A stretch of 64,000 nt of DNA from VRUE01 sp963745915 (GCA_963745915.1 CAVUZA010000002.1:1550001-1614000); one strand, 5' to 3'; positions 8,039 through 16,846 are shown, numbered from the stretch's first letter. Notes: a model not told the origin generated them from the sequence alone. Numbers and translations: made by a program.

Positions 8039-9769
8039 CTACCCGGAGACCTCTCCCCGCGCCGTCCCTGTGAGGGCGTCGGGGGCGGGTCCCCGGGAGC
8101 TCCCGGCCGAAGGCCGGCCCGGGGACCCGCCCCCGACGCCCGCCGGCCTGGCAGCGTCGGGCAGGTGGCCCGGTGCCGCCCCGTCCTTGGCCGGGATCAA
8201 GCTCATTGCGTGCTCTGCCTTTGCGGTGATGGTTAGGCTTGGGTTGACGCCCGGGTTGGCGGGGATCGCCGAGCCGTCGCAGACCAGCAGGTTCTCGTAG
8301 CCGAAGACGCGGTTGCCGGCGTCGACCACGCCGTGCTCGGGGTCGGCGCCGACCACGGCGCCGCCGAGGATGTGGGCGGTCGAGGGGATGTTGCGCAGCG
8401 ACTCGGTCAGCGCGCTCTGGGCGACGCCGCCGGTGCGCTTCGCGAACCAGCGCGCCGCCTGCTCGGCGGCGGGGATGTAGGTCGGGTTGGGGCGGCCGGA
8501 GTCCTGCTCGGTCTGCAGCCGCACGCCGCGGCCGAAGAGCTTGCGCTTGGGGCGGAAGTGCATCGCCGCGTCGACCGTCTGCATCACCAGCAGGATCACG
8601 GTGCGCTGCGACCAGCGGTGGGGGATCAGCATCCGCGCCGTGCGCAGCGGATGGCGCAGGATCGCCGCCAGCCACTTGAGCGGGCGGCTGAACGCCGTGC
8701 CCGGGCCGGTCATCGCGGTGAAGGTGCCCGACATCGCGTCCCCGGCCTGGCCGTAGGTGACGACCTCGACGTGGGTGTCGGGGTCGGGGTAGATGCTCGA
8801 GGTGATCGCCACCGAGCGGCTGAAGTCGCGCTCGTCGTCGGGGGCGGTGACCGCCTGGATCGACTCCGAGTTGGTCCGCACCATGTCGCCGAGCCGCCCC
8901 GAGACCCGCGGCAGGGCGCCGCTGTGGCGGCAGTTGGCGAGCAGGTTGTTGGTGCCGAGGGCGCCGGCGGCGAGGATCACGCCGCGCGCGGTCTGGGTGC
9001 GGCGCCGCTTGCGCAGCCAGGAGCCGGAGCGCTCGCTGGTCACCGCGTAGCCGTCGGAGCCGTCGGCGGCGCCGAGCGGGCGGATCTCGGTCACCTGGCG
9101 CTCGGGCTCGATCCGCACCCCGAGCTTCTCGGCGAACCAGAGGTAGTTCTTCATCAGCGTGTTCTTCGCCCCGTGGCGGCAGCCGACCATGCAGCTGCCG
9201 CAGCGCATGCAGCCGCTGCGGGCCGGCCCCTCGCCTTCGAAGAAGGGGTCCTCGACCTCGACCCCCGGCTGGTCGAAGAAGACGCCGACGCGGGTGTTGG
9301 TGAAGGTCTCGCCGACGCCGATCTCCTCGCCGAATTCCTGCAGCAGCTGGTCGGCGGGGCCGATGCCGTCGTACTCGACCGCGCCCAGCATCCGCTCGGC
9401 GGTCTCGTAGTGGGGCGCCAGCTCACGCTCCCACTCGGCCAGCTCGCGCCACTGGCGGTCCTCGAAGAAGGCCGGCCGCGCCCGGTAGAGGGTGTTGGCG
9501 TAGCCGAGGCTGCCGCCGCCGACGCCGCTGCCGGAGAGGATCAGGACGTCCTTGAAGAAGGTCAGCCGCAGCACGCCGCGGAAGCCGAAGCGGGGCAGCC
9601 AGAAGTAGCGCCGCGGGTGTTTGAGGTTGGACTCGGCGAAGTCCTCGTCGCGGAAGCGGCTGCCGCACTCGAGCACGCCGACGCTGTAGCCCTTTTCCGC
9701 CAGGCGCAGGGCCGAGACGCTGCCACCGAATCCCGACCCGACTACGAGCCAGTCGAAGTCGTGGCTCAA
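8039..9769 (-). CDS. GMC-family FAD oxidoreductase (cholesterol-oxidase-like)
   Basis: The 576-aa flavoprotein begins with a dinucleotide fold (VVGSGFGGSVSALRLAEKGY, about residues 9-28) and contains SGSGVGGGSLGYANTLY, typical of the GMC/cholesterol oxidase branch. CMRCGSCMVGCRHGAKNT is a cysteine-rich stretch present in many members. The conserved body ends near AEHAMSLIPAK; the last roughly 45 residues are low-complexity and are encoded partly by a 24-bp palindrome (8074-8141), so this tail is probably not functional. The start TTG at 9769 overlaps the rubredoxin stop by 4 nt, which argues for an electron-transfer partnership. Confidence 0.85.
   Translation of the reverse strand: MSHDFDWLVVGSGFGGSVSALRLAEKGYSVGVLECGSRFRDEDFAESNLKHPRRYFWLPRFGFRGVLRLTFFKDVLILSGSGVGGGSLGYANTLYRARPAFFEDRQWRELAEWERELAPHYETAERMLGAVEYDGIGPADQLLQEFGEEIGVGETFTNTRVGVFFDQPGVEVEDPFFEGEGPARSGCMRCGSCMVGCRHGAKNTLMKNYLWFAEKLGVRIEPERQVTEIRPLGAADGSDGYAVTSERSGSWLRKRRRTQTARGVILAAGALGTNNLLANCRHSGALPRVSGRLGDMVRTNSESIQAVTAPDDERDFSRSVAITSSIYPDPDTHVEVVTYGQAGDAMSGTFTAMTGPGTAFSRPLKWLAAILRHPLRTARMLIPHRWSQRTVILLVMQTVDAAMHFRPKRKLFGRGVRLQTEQDSGRPNPTYIPAAEQAARWFAKRTGGVAQSALTESLRNIPSTAHILGGAVVGADPEHGVVDAGNRVFGYENLLVCDGSAIPANPGVNPSLTITAKAEHAMSLIPAKDGAAPGHLPDAARPAGVGGGSPGRPSAGSSRGPAPDALTGTARGEVSG
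8074..8141. terminator. Long perfect hairpin between sodA and the GMC gene
   Basis: Arms 8074-8097 and 8118-8141 are perfectly complementary over 24 bp. The 20-nt loop itself holds a 6-bp stem (CCGGCC/GGCCGG). It lies 42 nt after the sodA stop and inside the last codons of the convergent GMC frame. A bidirectional terminator fits best, although there is no T-run. It may alternatively be a mobile palindromic element. Confidence 0.65.
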
Positions 9770-9957
9770 GCCTCGCCGGGCTCCAGCGGCCGGAAATCGG
9801 AGGTGCGCGCCCCGCAGACCGGGCAGAACCAGTCTTTCGGGATGTCCTCGAAGGCGGTTCCCGGGGGGATGCCGCCGTCGGGGTCGCCGATCGCCGGGTC
9901 GTAGATGAAGCCGCAGCTCTCGCAGATCCAGAGCGTCGTTTCGGTCGTCGCGGTCAT
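9766..9957 (-). CDS. Rubredoxin
   Basis: This 63-aa electron carrier has the two iron-binding knuckles CESCGFIYD and CPVCGARTSDF, with the aromatic/acidic spacing of classic rubredoxins (YDPAIGDPDGGIPPGTAFEDIP, cited here only by its pattern). The iron is held by four cysteines. The gene is directly upstream of, and overlaps by 4 nt, the GMC flavoenzyme, so it probably passes electrons to or from that protein. In other actinobacteria rubredoxins also serve alkane hydroxylases, but none is present here. Confidence 0.95.
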   Translation of the reverse strand: MTATTETTLWICESCGFIYDPAIGDPDGGIPPGTAFEDIPKDWFCPVCGARTSDFRPLEPGEA

Positions 9958-9977
9958 GCCTGAAGGTTAGAGGGCGC

Positions 9978-10544
9978 TCAGTCCTTGCCGAAGTCGACCG
10001 CGACCGGCTGGCGCTCGGCCGGGTCCTCGATCTCGAAGAACTCGCGCTTGCTGAAGCCGCCCTGGTTGGCGACGATCGAGGCAGGGAACTGTTCGATCGT
10101 CGTGTTGTAGGACTGGACGTTGGAGTTGTAGATGCGGCGCGAGGCCTGGATCTCGTCCTCGAGCTGGCTCAGGTTGCGGCTCAGCTGCTGGAAGTTCTCG
10201 GTGGCGCGCAGGGTGGGGTAGTTCTCGGCGACGGCGCGCAGGTCGGTCAGCGCCCCGCTCAGCTTCTGCTCGGCCTGGGCGGTCTCGCCGACGCCCTGCG
10301 CCGACATCGCCTCGGCCCGGGCCTTGGTCGCCTTCTCGAAGACCTCGCTCTCGTGCTCGGCGTAGCCCTTGACCGTCTCGACCAGGTTGGGCACCAGGTC
10401 GTGGCGGCGCTTGAGCTGCACGTCGATCCCGCTCCAGGACTCGTCGACCCGGTTGCGCGAGGCGATGATCGAGTTGCGCTTGGAGATGTAGTAGAGGACC
10501 GCGACGACGACGATCGCGACGATCCCGACCAGGACCCAGACCAT
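9978..10544 (-). CDS. lemA: LemA family protein
   Basis: The 188-aa protein starts with a membrane helix (about residues 2-20) followed by the LemA coiled-coil body: NSIIASRNRVDESWSGIDVQ, LKRRHDLVPNLVETVKGYA, then ENYPTLRATENFQQLSRNLS and RIYNSNVQSYNTTIEQFP. It is anchored by the N-terminus with the helical bundle on one membrane side. The function of the family is not settled (envelope stress or peptide presentation). The divergent neighbour 10592-11263 may share its promoter region. Confidence 0.93.
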   Translation of the reverse strand: MVWVLVGIVAIVVVAVLYYISKRNSIIASRNRVDESWSGIDVQLKRRHDLVPNLVETVKGYAEHESEVFEKATKARAEAMSAQGVGETAQAEQKLSGALTDLRAVAENYPTLRATENFQQLSRNLSQLEDEIQASRRIYNSNVQSYNTTIEQFPASIVANQGGFSKREFFEIEDPAERQPVAVDFGKD

Positions 10545-10591
10545 GCCCGCATCCTACTTGGCTGCCCGGCCAGCCGCATAGGATCGCTGCG

Positions 10592-11263
10592 ATGGGGGCC
10601 AAGCAGGAAGCAGCCGAGTGGGCCGGGATCGTGCGCGGCTACGGCGAGCGCCAGGGGCTGGCCTACGAACCGGTCGGCGGGATCAACCCCAAGGACGGGC
10701 CGGTGGCGCTCTGCGTCGGCGGCACCAACCGGCTCACCGGGCATCTCGCCGAGGGCTTCTGGGGAGCCTGCTGCGACGCCGACGAGAAGCAGGCCGGCGG
10801 GCTCTTCGCCAAGGCCCTGCTGCCCGACGCCCTGCTCGCCAAGGCCCACATGCCCGACCTCGCCCGGGTCGTCCCCGCCTTCAACGTCGAGTCGATCGAG
10901 GGCGCCGAGCGGCTCACCCAGCGCTTCGCCCGCAAGGTCGAGTTCGAGTCGATCGAGTTCAACCGGCGCTTCCTCGCCACCGTGCCCAGCGAGTACGACC
11001 CGGTCGCCCTGCGCGAGCTCTTCGGCCCCGGCTTCCTCGAGTGGACGACGACGATGACCGGCGAGGTCGACTTCGGCGTCAACGACCGCCAGCTCTGGTT
11101 CCTCTGGCACCTGCGCGAGCGCAGCGCGGCCGAGTTGGAGGAGATGCTGCGCAACGCCGGCCAGCTCTTCGTTCGCCTGCAGGCCGAGATGGAGGAGAGC
11201 GGCATCCACACCTACCCGCCCGGCCCCTGGCACGCCGGGCTCGAGCCCTTCCCGCAGAGCTGA
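10592..11263 (+). CDS. Hypothetical soluble protein, 223 aa
   Basis: There is no membrane segment or signal peptide. The segment EFESIEFNRRFLATVPSEYD followed by ALRELFGPGFLEW (about residues 120-152) resembles the pattern EFNRRF...D...A..LL.P.F..W seen in DUF3137-type and related proteins often encoded near LemA. I infer a distant relation only. An earlier stretch, GGTNRLTGHLAEGFWG, is Gly-rich. It is divergent from lemA with a 47-nt gap. Start ATG 10592. Confidence 0.65.
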   Translation: MGAKQEAAEWAGIVRGYGERQGLAYEPVGGINPKDGPVALCVGGTNRLTGHLAEGFWGACCDADEKQAGGLFAKALLPDALLAKAHMPDLARVVPAFNVESIEGAERLTQRFARKVEFESIEFNRRFLATVPSEYDPVALRELFGPGFLEWTTTMTGEVDFGVNDRQLWFLWHLRERSAAELEEMLRNAGQLFVRLQAEMEESGIHTYPPGPWHAGLEPFPQS

Positions 11264-11264
11264 G

Positions 11265-11906
11265 TCAGGCCGGGTAGTCGGGGTCGCCGGGGAGGACGAC
11301 CCGGTTGTCCTCCGGGGTGCCGATCACCTTGGGCAGGATCGGCTCCACGGCGGCGTCGCGGTGGGCGGCGATCGCCTCGTCGGAGGTGGCGAAGCCGAGC
11401 AGCGACTCGAGCTGCTTGACGGTCGGGAAGGCGAGGGCGAGCTCGCCGGCCGCGTTGGCCTCGAGCGCGCCGGCGGGCTCGAACCAGGCGGCGTCGACGG
11501 TCTCGACCCCGTCGGGGCGGGGCGGCGTGTGGGCCGGGGCGAGGGCGAGGAAGAACCAGGCGTCGAAGCGGCGCGAGACGACCTCGGGCGTGATCCAGCG
11601 CGAGAAGAGGACCAGCTCCTGCTCGGCGGCGAGCGCGATTCCCGCCTCCTCCTCGAGCTCGCGCCGCGCGCAGGCCCCGAAGCGGGCCTCGTCGGCCCCG
11701 TCGCCGCCCTCGACCGCGCCGCCGGGGAAGACCCAGACCCCGGGCATGAATTTCGCCGTCTCGGTGCGCTTCAGCAGCAGCACCTCCAGCGCCCGCTGGC
11801 GGTGCTTGCCGCCGCGGCGCAGCAGCACCACCGAGGCCGCCGGTCGCGGCACCGACGGCTGTCCCAGGTTCGGCGCCTCCGCGGAGCCGCGCCTTCTCTC
11901 GCTCAC
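11265..11906 (-). CDS. Nudix hydrolase, NUDT19-like
   Basis: The protein is 213 aa if the GTG at 11906 (VSERRRGSAEAPNLG) is used; a longer frame exists but its extra residues look non-coding. The Nudix region reads PGGAVEGG...RFGACARRELEEEAGI (about residues 75-103), with the metal-binding REXXEE present and a short insertion relative to the 23-residue consensus, as in the NUDT7/NUDT19 CoA-pyrophosphatase branch. Substrate is likely a nucleoside-diphosphate derivative such as a CoA species, which is inference. The stop lies 1 nt from the stop of the convergent gene. Confidence 0.82.
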   Translation of the reverse strand: MSERRRGSAEAPNLGQPSVPRPAASVVLLRRGGKHRQRALEVLLLKRTETAKFMPGVWVFPGGAVEGGDGADEARFGACARRELEEEAGIALAAEQELVLFSRWITPEVVSRRFDAWFFLALAPAHTPPRPDGVETVDAAWFEPAGALEANAAGELALAFPTVKQLESLLGFATSDEAIAAHRDAAVEPILPKVIGTPEDNRVVLPGDPDYPA

Positions 11907-12039
11907 ACGCCCCACCCTACGGGGAAAGCCGAAGCCGGTGCTGTGTATTTCCCGGATGCATGGGGGCATGGGGGTCTCCAAAATTCCTGCTGGTGACTGT
12001 TCTTAGAGATCCAGCTCTCGTTCGCCGGGCAGGAGGCTC

Positions 12040-13167
12040 GTGAGCAGGCGTTCCAAGGTGCTGATCGCCGGCGGCGGCATCGCCGGCATCGAGGCCGCCC
12101 TCGCCCTGCGCGAGCTCTGCGGCGAGCGGGTCGAGGTGGAGTTGCGCGATCCGCGCCGCCGCTTCGCCTTCCGTCCCTTCGCCGTCGGCGTGCCCTACGG
12201 CGCGGCGCCCGCGTTCCGCTACGACCTGCGCGCCCTCGCCGAGCGCAGCGGCGCCAGCTTCGAGCCCGACGGCATCGCCGCGGTCGACGCCTCGCGCCGC
12301 CTCGCCGTCACCCGCGACGGCGAGCGCCTCCCCTACGACTTCCTCCTGCTCGCCCCCGGCGTGCGGATGCTCAGGTCGGTCCCCGGCGCGATCGTCTTCT
12401 GGGGAGCCGCCGACGAGGGCGGGGTGGGGGGCGTGGTCGCCCGGCTGCGGGCCGGTTCCCTGCGGCGGCTCGCGTTCACGATGCCGGGCGGCCGCAGCTG
12501 GGCCCTGCCGCTCTACGAGCTGGCGCTGCTCGCCGCCGGCGAACGGCGGCGCCGGGGAACGCGCGAGCCGCGCCTCACCGTGGTCACCCCCGAGGAGGCG
12601 CCGCTGGCCGTCTTCGGCCGCCGCGCCGCCGGGCAGATGGCGGAGCTGCTCGGAGAGAACGGGGTCGAGCTGGTCTCCGGCGCGCACCCGGTCGGGTTCG
12701 AGGCGGGTCGCCTGCGCACCGCGCCCGAGGGCGAGGTCGAGGCCGATGCCGTGGTCAGCCTGCCGCGGCTCGAGGGCCGGCAGATCGAGGGCGTGCCGCA
12801 CGACGCCGACGGCTTCGTGCCCACCGACGAGCACGGCCGCGTGCCCGGGCTCGAGCGCGTGTTCGCCGCCGGCGACGTCACCTCGTTCCCGGTCAAGCAG
12901 GGCGGGATCGCCACCCAGCAGGCCGACGCGGCGGCGCAGCTGATCGCCGCCGAGGCCGGCGCGGCGGTCGACCCCGAGCCGTTCGACCCGGTTCTGCGCG
13001 CCGTGCTCTGGACCGGGGCCGAGCCGCGCTACCTCTACGGCCGCCTCGGCGGCGGCCACGGCGAGACCTCGAGCCTCAGCACCGAGCCGGGGGACGCGCC
13101 GCGAGGCGGCAAGGTCTTCGGCCGCTACCTCGCGCCCTTGATCGACTCGCTGGCCGCCGCGGCCTGA
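12040..13167 (+). CDS. NAD(P)/FAD-dependent oxidoreductase (NDH-2/SQR-like)
   Basis: The 375-aa flavoprotein has an N-terminal FAD motif VLIAGGGIAGIEAALALREL, a YDFLLLAPG strand, and a C-terminal FAD motif GLERVFAAGDVTSFPVKQGG with the AxQQADAAAQLIA helix. This layout fits the type II NADH dehydrogenase/sulfide:quinone reductase superfamily. I see no clear catalytic cysteine pair of SQR, so the electron donor is uncertain. The start is GTG 12040 with AGGAGG about 8 nt upstream. Its 3' neighbour, an RNA methyltransferase, follows after 21 nt and may be co-transcribed. Confidence 0.8.
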   Translation: MSRRSKVLIAGGGIAGIEAALALRELCGERVEVELRDPRRRFAFRPFAVGVPYGAAPAFRYDLRALAERSGASFEPDGIAAVDASRRLAVTRDGERLPYDFLLLAPGVRMLRSVPGAIVFWGAADEGGVGGVVARLRAGSLRRLAFTMPGGRSWALPLYELALLAAGERRRRGTREPRLTVVTPEEAPLAVFGRRAAGQMAELLGENGVELVSGAHPVGFEAGRLRTAPEGEVEADAVVSLPRLEGRQIEGVPHDADGFVPTDEHGRVPGLERVFAAGDVTSFPVKQGGIATQQADAAAQLIAAEAGAAVDPEPFDPVLRAVLWTGAEPRYLYGRLGGGHGETSSLSTEPGDAPRGGKVFGRYLAPLIDSLAAAA

Positions 13168-13188
13168 GCTTCGCGCAATGATGCGGCG

Positions 13189-13923
13189 GTGAGCGAGGCT
13201 CTCGTGCAGCGCTGCCGCGCCGCCCGGCGCGACCCCGAGCTTGCCGTGCTCGAGGGCTTCCACGCGCTCAAGCACGCGCTGCGCTTCGGCGCCGAGCTGC
13301 TCGACGCGGTCGCCGTCGACCCGGCGGAGCTGGAGCGGCTGGCGGAGGAGCTGGCGCCCGACCTCTCCGGCTCGCTGGCCGGCCGGGTGACCCCGGTCGA
13401 CGCCGAGCTGCTGGCGCGCATCGTCCCCCACGCCCCCCGCACCGGCGTCGTCGCGATCGCCCGCCGCCCCGTCGTCGACCCCGGGGCGGCGCTCGCCGCG
13501 CCGCGGCCGGCGCCGGCAGTCCTGCTCGAGGACCCGCGCACGATGGGCAACATGGGCGCCTGTGTGCGGGTCGCCGCCGCCGCCGACGCCGCCGCGGTCC
13601 TGACCACGGGGGAGAACGACCCCTGGCACCCCGAGGCGCTGCGCGGCGCCGCCGGCCTGCACTTCGCCCTGCCGGTGGCGAGGGTGGACGCGGTGCCGGC
13701 CAGCGACCGCCCCCTGGTCGCGATCGACCCCGGCGGCGAGAGCGCCGACCTGGCGACGCTCGACCCGCGCGCGATCCTCGCCTTCGGCAGCGAGCGCTAC
13801 GGCCTCAGCGACGAGCTGCTCGCCGCCGCCGACGCCCGCCTGGCGATCCCGATGCGCGCCGGCGTCTCCAGCCTCAACCTCGCCACCGCGGTCGCCGCCG
13901 TCCTCTTCGCCCGGCGGCTCTGA
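13189..13923 (+). CDS. TrmH/SpoU-family RNA 2'-O-methyltransferase
   Basis: The 244-aa protein has the SPOUT motifs: EDPRTMGNMGACVRVAAAAD (motif 1), AILAFGSERYGLSDELL (motif 2) and IPMRAGVSSLNLATAVAAVL (motif 3, forming the trefoil-knot SAM site). The N-terminal part (VLEGFHALKHALRFGAELL) resembles the substrate-binding domain of rRNA/tRNA methyltransferases such as RlmB/TsnR. The start is GTG 13189. The RNA target cannot be predicted. In motif 1 the usual Asn-Xaa-Gly-Xaa-Xaa-Arg is seen as NMGACVR. Confidence 0.9.
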   Translation: MSEALVQRCRAARRDPELAVLEGFHALKHALRFGAELLDAVAVDPAELERLAEELAPDLSGSLAGRVTPVDAELLARIVPHAPRTGVVAIARRPVVDPGAALAAPRPAPAVLLEDPRTMGNMGACVRVAAAADAAAVLTTGENDPWHPEALRGAAGLHFALPVARVDAVPASDRPLVAIDPGGESADLATLDPRAILAFGSERYGLSDELLAAADARLAIPMRAGVSSLNLATAVAAVLFARRL

Positions 13924-13929
13924 GCCGGC

Positions 13930-14358
13930 TCAGCCCACCGCCCTGCCGCTCGGCCTCACCACCAGCCAGCGGCCGCCGAACTCGACCACGTCCTGGCAGA
14001 GGATGTTGCCGGGCGAGTCGTGCACGTAGTAGTAGAGGGGGTGGCCGGCGTAGGTGACCTGCAGCTTGCCGTTGCGGCGCCGGGTCGTGCCCAGCAGCTT
14101 CGCCTTGGCGCCCTTGCCGGCGCGCGGGCGGCCGCGGGTCAGGACCGGGGGCCAGGCGCGGGCGCAGGCGCCGTAGCAGCGCGAGCTGCGTCCCCGCTCC
14201 TTGGCGAACAGGTAGAAGGCCTCGCCGCGGCCGTCGGCGATAACCCGGCCGTAGCTCGAGCCCACCGCCTTGACCCGCTTGCCCTTGTTGCCGGGGCGCT
14301 CGGCGTCGCCGCCGATCAGCGCCACCGCGGATATCGCCAGAACCGCCAGCAGTCCCAT
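13930..14358 (-). CDS. Secreted COG4315-type repeat protein
   Basis: The 142-aa protein has an N-terminal hydrophobic signal or anchor (MGLLAVLAISAVALIGG). It contains two copies of the Lipoprotein_15/COG4315 type of module: AFYLFAKERGRSSRCYGACARAW (cited by its key features YxF, C-x3-C, AWPP) and PLYYYVHDSPGNILCQDV. The family is secreted and of unknown function. No lipobox cysteine is visible, so it is probably an N-terminally anchored or released protein. It is convergent with the RNA methyltransferase. Confidence 0.8.
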   Translation of the reverse strand: MGLLAVLAISAVALIGGDAERPGNKGKRVKAVGSSYGRVIADGRGEAFYLFAKERGRSSRCYGACARAWPPVLTRGRPRAGKGAKAKLLGTTRRRNGKLQVTYAGHPLYYYVHDSPGNILCQDVVEFGGRWLVVRPSGRAVG

Positions 14359-14441
14359 CCCGCTCCTCTCGTCGCGTTTCCTTGCAGCGAGTATCGTGGC
14401 CGGGCCTTACCAGTCCATTACGCGTCAGAAAGGACACGCCA

Positions 14442-14834
14442 GTGCCGCTAGCAGACATCAACTTCGGGGAAGCCCTCCTCGTCGCCTTCGAGGTCTTCTT
14501 CTTCGTGATCTGGATCTGGATCCTGATCACGATCCTCACCGATCTCTTCCGCGACCACGAGACCTCAGGCTGGGCCAAGGCCGCCTGGGTCCTGTTCCTG
14601 GTCGTCATCCCATTCGTCACGGCGCTGATCTACCTGATCGCCCGCGGCGCCGGCATGCGGGAAAGGACGATCAAGGCCCAGGCCGAGGCCAAGCAGCACT
14701 TCGACACCTACGTGCGTGAGCAGGCTGGCGCCGGCTCGCCCGCGGAGGAGCTGCACAAGCTCAACGAGCTGAAGGAAAAGGGCGCTCTCTCCGCGGAGGA
14801 GTTCGACAAGGCCAAGGCCAAGCTGCTCGCCTAG
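14442..14834 (+). CDS. PLDc_N-type membrane protein with C-terminal SHOCT domain
   Basis: With the GTG at 14442 (preceded by AAAGGA) the protein is 130 aa. Two membrane helices (about residues 10-36 and 46-70) have the pattern of the cardiolipin-synthase N-terminal domain (WIWILITILTDLFRDHETSG, GWAKAAWVLFLVVIPFV). The C-terminus, EELHKLNELKEKGALSAEEF, is a classic SHOCT oligomerisation motif. Function is unknown; such proteins are common in Actinobacteria. The 3' end overlaps the convergent GAP-family gene by 4 nt. Confidence 0.88.
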   Translation: MPLADINFGEALLVAFEVFFFVIWIWILITILTDLFRDHETSGWAKAAWVLFLVVIPFVTALIYLIARGAGMRERTIKAQAEAKQHFDTYVREQAGAGSPAEELHKLNELKEKGALSAEEFDKAKAKLLA

Positions 14835-15508
14835 AGTAGGCCGACCAGGCCACGCGCGACCAGGTAGAGCCCGATCGTCGTCGCCACGGCGATCACTATC
14901 TGGCGCGCGTGGCTGCCCATCCAGGCGTTGAGCCGCTCGACCCGGTCCTGCGTCGCCTCGGGGGCGAACGAGTAGCCGAGCAGGGGCAGCTCGGCGAGCA
15001 CGAACATCAACAGGTTGAAGACGACCACCGCGAGGATCTGCTGAGCGGTGCCGGCGTCGAGCTGGGCGATGTCCTTGAGGGCGACGATGTAGAAGCCGCC
15101 GGGCAGGTTGAGGATGACGCCGACGGCGAAGGCGATCGGGGCGCTGCCGCGGTTGAGCACCCGTTCGGACCAGGGGTCGCGGGCCGGCTTGGCCTCCTGC
15201 TTGCGGTGGCGGCGGGCGGCGAGGGCGGCGTCGCGGTCGGTGGCCAGCACGAAGGCGACCAGGAGGACGAGCAGGCCGACCGTGAGGTTGACGACCGGGT
15301 CAACGGCCGAGCCCGATTCGGCGCCGAGGTCGAGGCCGTCGAGCGAGGTGACGATCGCTATCCCGACCGCGATGCTGGTCAGCATGCCGCCCAGGAGGTA
15401 GGCGGCGAGCAGGCGCCGCGGTTGCGGCCGGCGCAGGACGACGATCACCACGGCGAGGATCGTCGGCGAGATCGCCGCGCCGAGCGCGAGGACGAGCACG
15501 TTGAGCAC
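14831..15508 (-). CDS. GAP-family (Sap-like) membrane transporter
   Basis: The 225-aa protein has six predicted membrane helices arranged as three plus three around a central basic loop (RHRKQEAKPARDPWSERVLN, about residues 98-117). N-terminal ALGAAISPTILAVVIVVL and the internal NLPGGFYIVALKDIAQLDAG match the GAP/Sap family, named after the mycobacterial sulfolipid-1-addressing and glycopeptidolipid-addressing proteins. Those assist export of glycolipids. Here the cargo is unknown. Start ATG 15508. Confidence 0.82.
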   Translation of the reverse strand: MLNVLVLALGAAISPTILAVVIVVLRRPQPRRLLAAYLLGGMLTSIAVGIAIVTSLDGLDLGAESGSAVDPVVNLTVGLLVLLVAFVLATDRDAALAARRHRKQEAKPARDPWSERVLNRGSAPIAFAVGVILNLPGGFYIVALKDIAQLDAGTAQQILAVVVFNLLMFVLAELPLLGYSFAPEATQDRVERLNAWMGSHARQIVIAVATTIGLYLVARGLVGLL

Positions 15509-15631
15509 GAGACGAGCCTACATCGGGGCTGCGGCGCCTTTTCCTGCCGGCGCCGCCGAACTGCAACCGAAGTTGCAGGTTATTAGCAACTCCTAACAAT
15601 TCGGCGCGCGCTTCGCTACCGTGCGCCGTCG

Positions 15632-16846
15632 ATGCGCGCTTCCCCTCGCGGCCACTCCTGGCGGCTGCTGCTGCCCGCGGCGCTGCTGCTCGCCCTGCTC
15701 TGTGCGGTCGCCTCGGCGCCGGCCGAGACCCTGCAGCAGAAGCTGCGCGACACGCAGGGCAAGCTGAACCACGTGCGCGAGAGCCAGAGCGCGGTCGCCG
15801 CCTCGCTCGCCGCGCAGAACCGCCAGGTCGACGCGATGCTCGGCGAAGTCTCGAAGCTGCGCCAGCAGCAGCAGGCGCTCGAGGACGAGCTCGCGGCCCA
15901 GCAGGCGAAGCTCGACCGCGCCACGGCCAAGCTACTGGCCGAGAAGCGCCACCTGGCCCGGGTCCGGGCGCGCCTGCACCGGGCGCTGCTCGTCCTCCGC
16001 GAGCGGCTGGTGGCGATCTATGAGACCGGCAGCCCCGACATGCTCAACGTCGTGCTCGACTCGGCCAGCTGGGCGGAAGTCAGCACCCGCACCGACTACC
16101 TGAACCGGATCCAGGACTACGACGACGCCGTCGCCGGGCGGGTCAAGGGGCTGCGCGACCAGGCCCGCGCCGCGGTCAAGCGGATGACCGCCGTGCGCCT
16201 GCAGATCAAGGACGCCCGCGACGCGGTCGCGGTCAAGGAGCGCGAAGCCGCCGCCGCCCGCCAGCAGGCCGAGCAGCGCTTCGCGGCGCTGAAAGCGGCC
16301 CAGGCCGAGCGCCGGGCGACGCTGGAATCGCTCGAATCGCGGGAAGCGGCGCTGAGCAGCAACCTGGCCGGGATCTCCGAACAGCTGGCGGCCAGCGGCG
16401 CGCCGGCGCCGAGCGGCACCCCGGCGCCGCTCACCCCCGGCCAGACCGCCGACTACATCTCCGAAAGCCAGGCCAGCGTGCCGCGCGGCGCCCCGCCGGC
16501 GGTCGCCGCCGCGATCGAAGCCGCCAACTCGATCGCCACCACCCCCTACATCTGGGGCGGCGGCCACGGCTCCTTCGAATCCTCCGGATACGACTGCTCG
16601 GGCTCGGTCAGCTTCGCCCTGCACGGCGGCGGCTTCCTCTCCAGCCCGCTCGACTCGACCGGCCTCGAGACCTGGGGCGAAGCGGGCGCCGGCCAGTGGA
16701 TCACCGTCTACGCCAACGCCGGCCACGCCTGGATGATCATCGCCGGCCTGGCCTTCGACACCTCCGGCGGCGCCGGCCCCCGCTGGCACCCCTCACCCGT
16801 CAGCAGCACCGAAGGCTTCATCGCCCGTCACCCGCCCGGCTACTGA
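15632..16846 (+). CDS. Secreted coiled-coil peptidoglycan hydrolase (NlpC/P60-like)
   Basis: The 404-aa protein has a signal peptide (about residues 1-30, ending ASAPA), a long coiled coil (about 33-255) like that of RipA/PcsB-type hydrolases, a Pro/Ala linker, and a C-terminal NlpC/P60-like domain (about 290-404). The catalytic Cys322 sits in YDCSGSVSFAL and the His in NAGHAWMII. It probably cleaves cell-wall stem peptides, with the coiled coil autoinhibiting or recruiting FtsX-type partners; that regulation is family knowledge. The 3' end overlaps the convergent rhodanese gene by 7 nt. Confidence 0.87.
   Translation: MRASPRGHSWRLLLPAALLLALLCAVASAPAETLQQKLRDTQGKLNHVRESQSAVAASLAAQNRQVDAMLGEVSKLRQQQQALEDELAAQQAKLDRATAKLLAEKRHLARVRARLHRALLVLRERLVAIYETGSPDMLNVVLDSASWAEVSTRTDYLNRIQDYDDAVAGRVKGLRDQARAAVKRMTAVRLQIKDARDAVAVKEREAAAARQQAEQRFAALKAAQAERRATLESLESREAALSSNLAGISEQLAASGAPAPSGTPAPLTPGQTADYISESQASVPRGAPPAVAAAIEAANSIATTPYIWGGGHGSFESSGYDCSGSVSFALHGGGFLSSPLDSTGLETWGEAGAGQWITVYANAGHAWMIIAGLAFDTSGGAGPRWHPSPVSSTEGFIARHPPGY

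Noticed and set aside
9175..9225. Cysteine cluster of the GMC oxidoreductase taken as an iron-sulfur site
   Set aside because: The C-x2-C-x2-C-x3-C pattern is suggestive, but GMC/cholesterol-oxidase-like proteins with it are not established iron-sulfur proteins; it is noted only as a feature.
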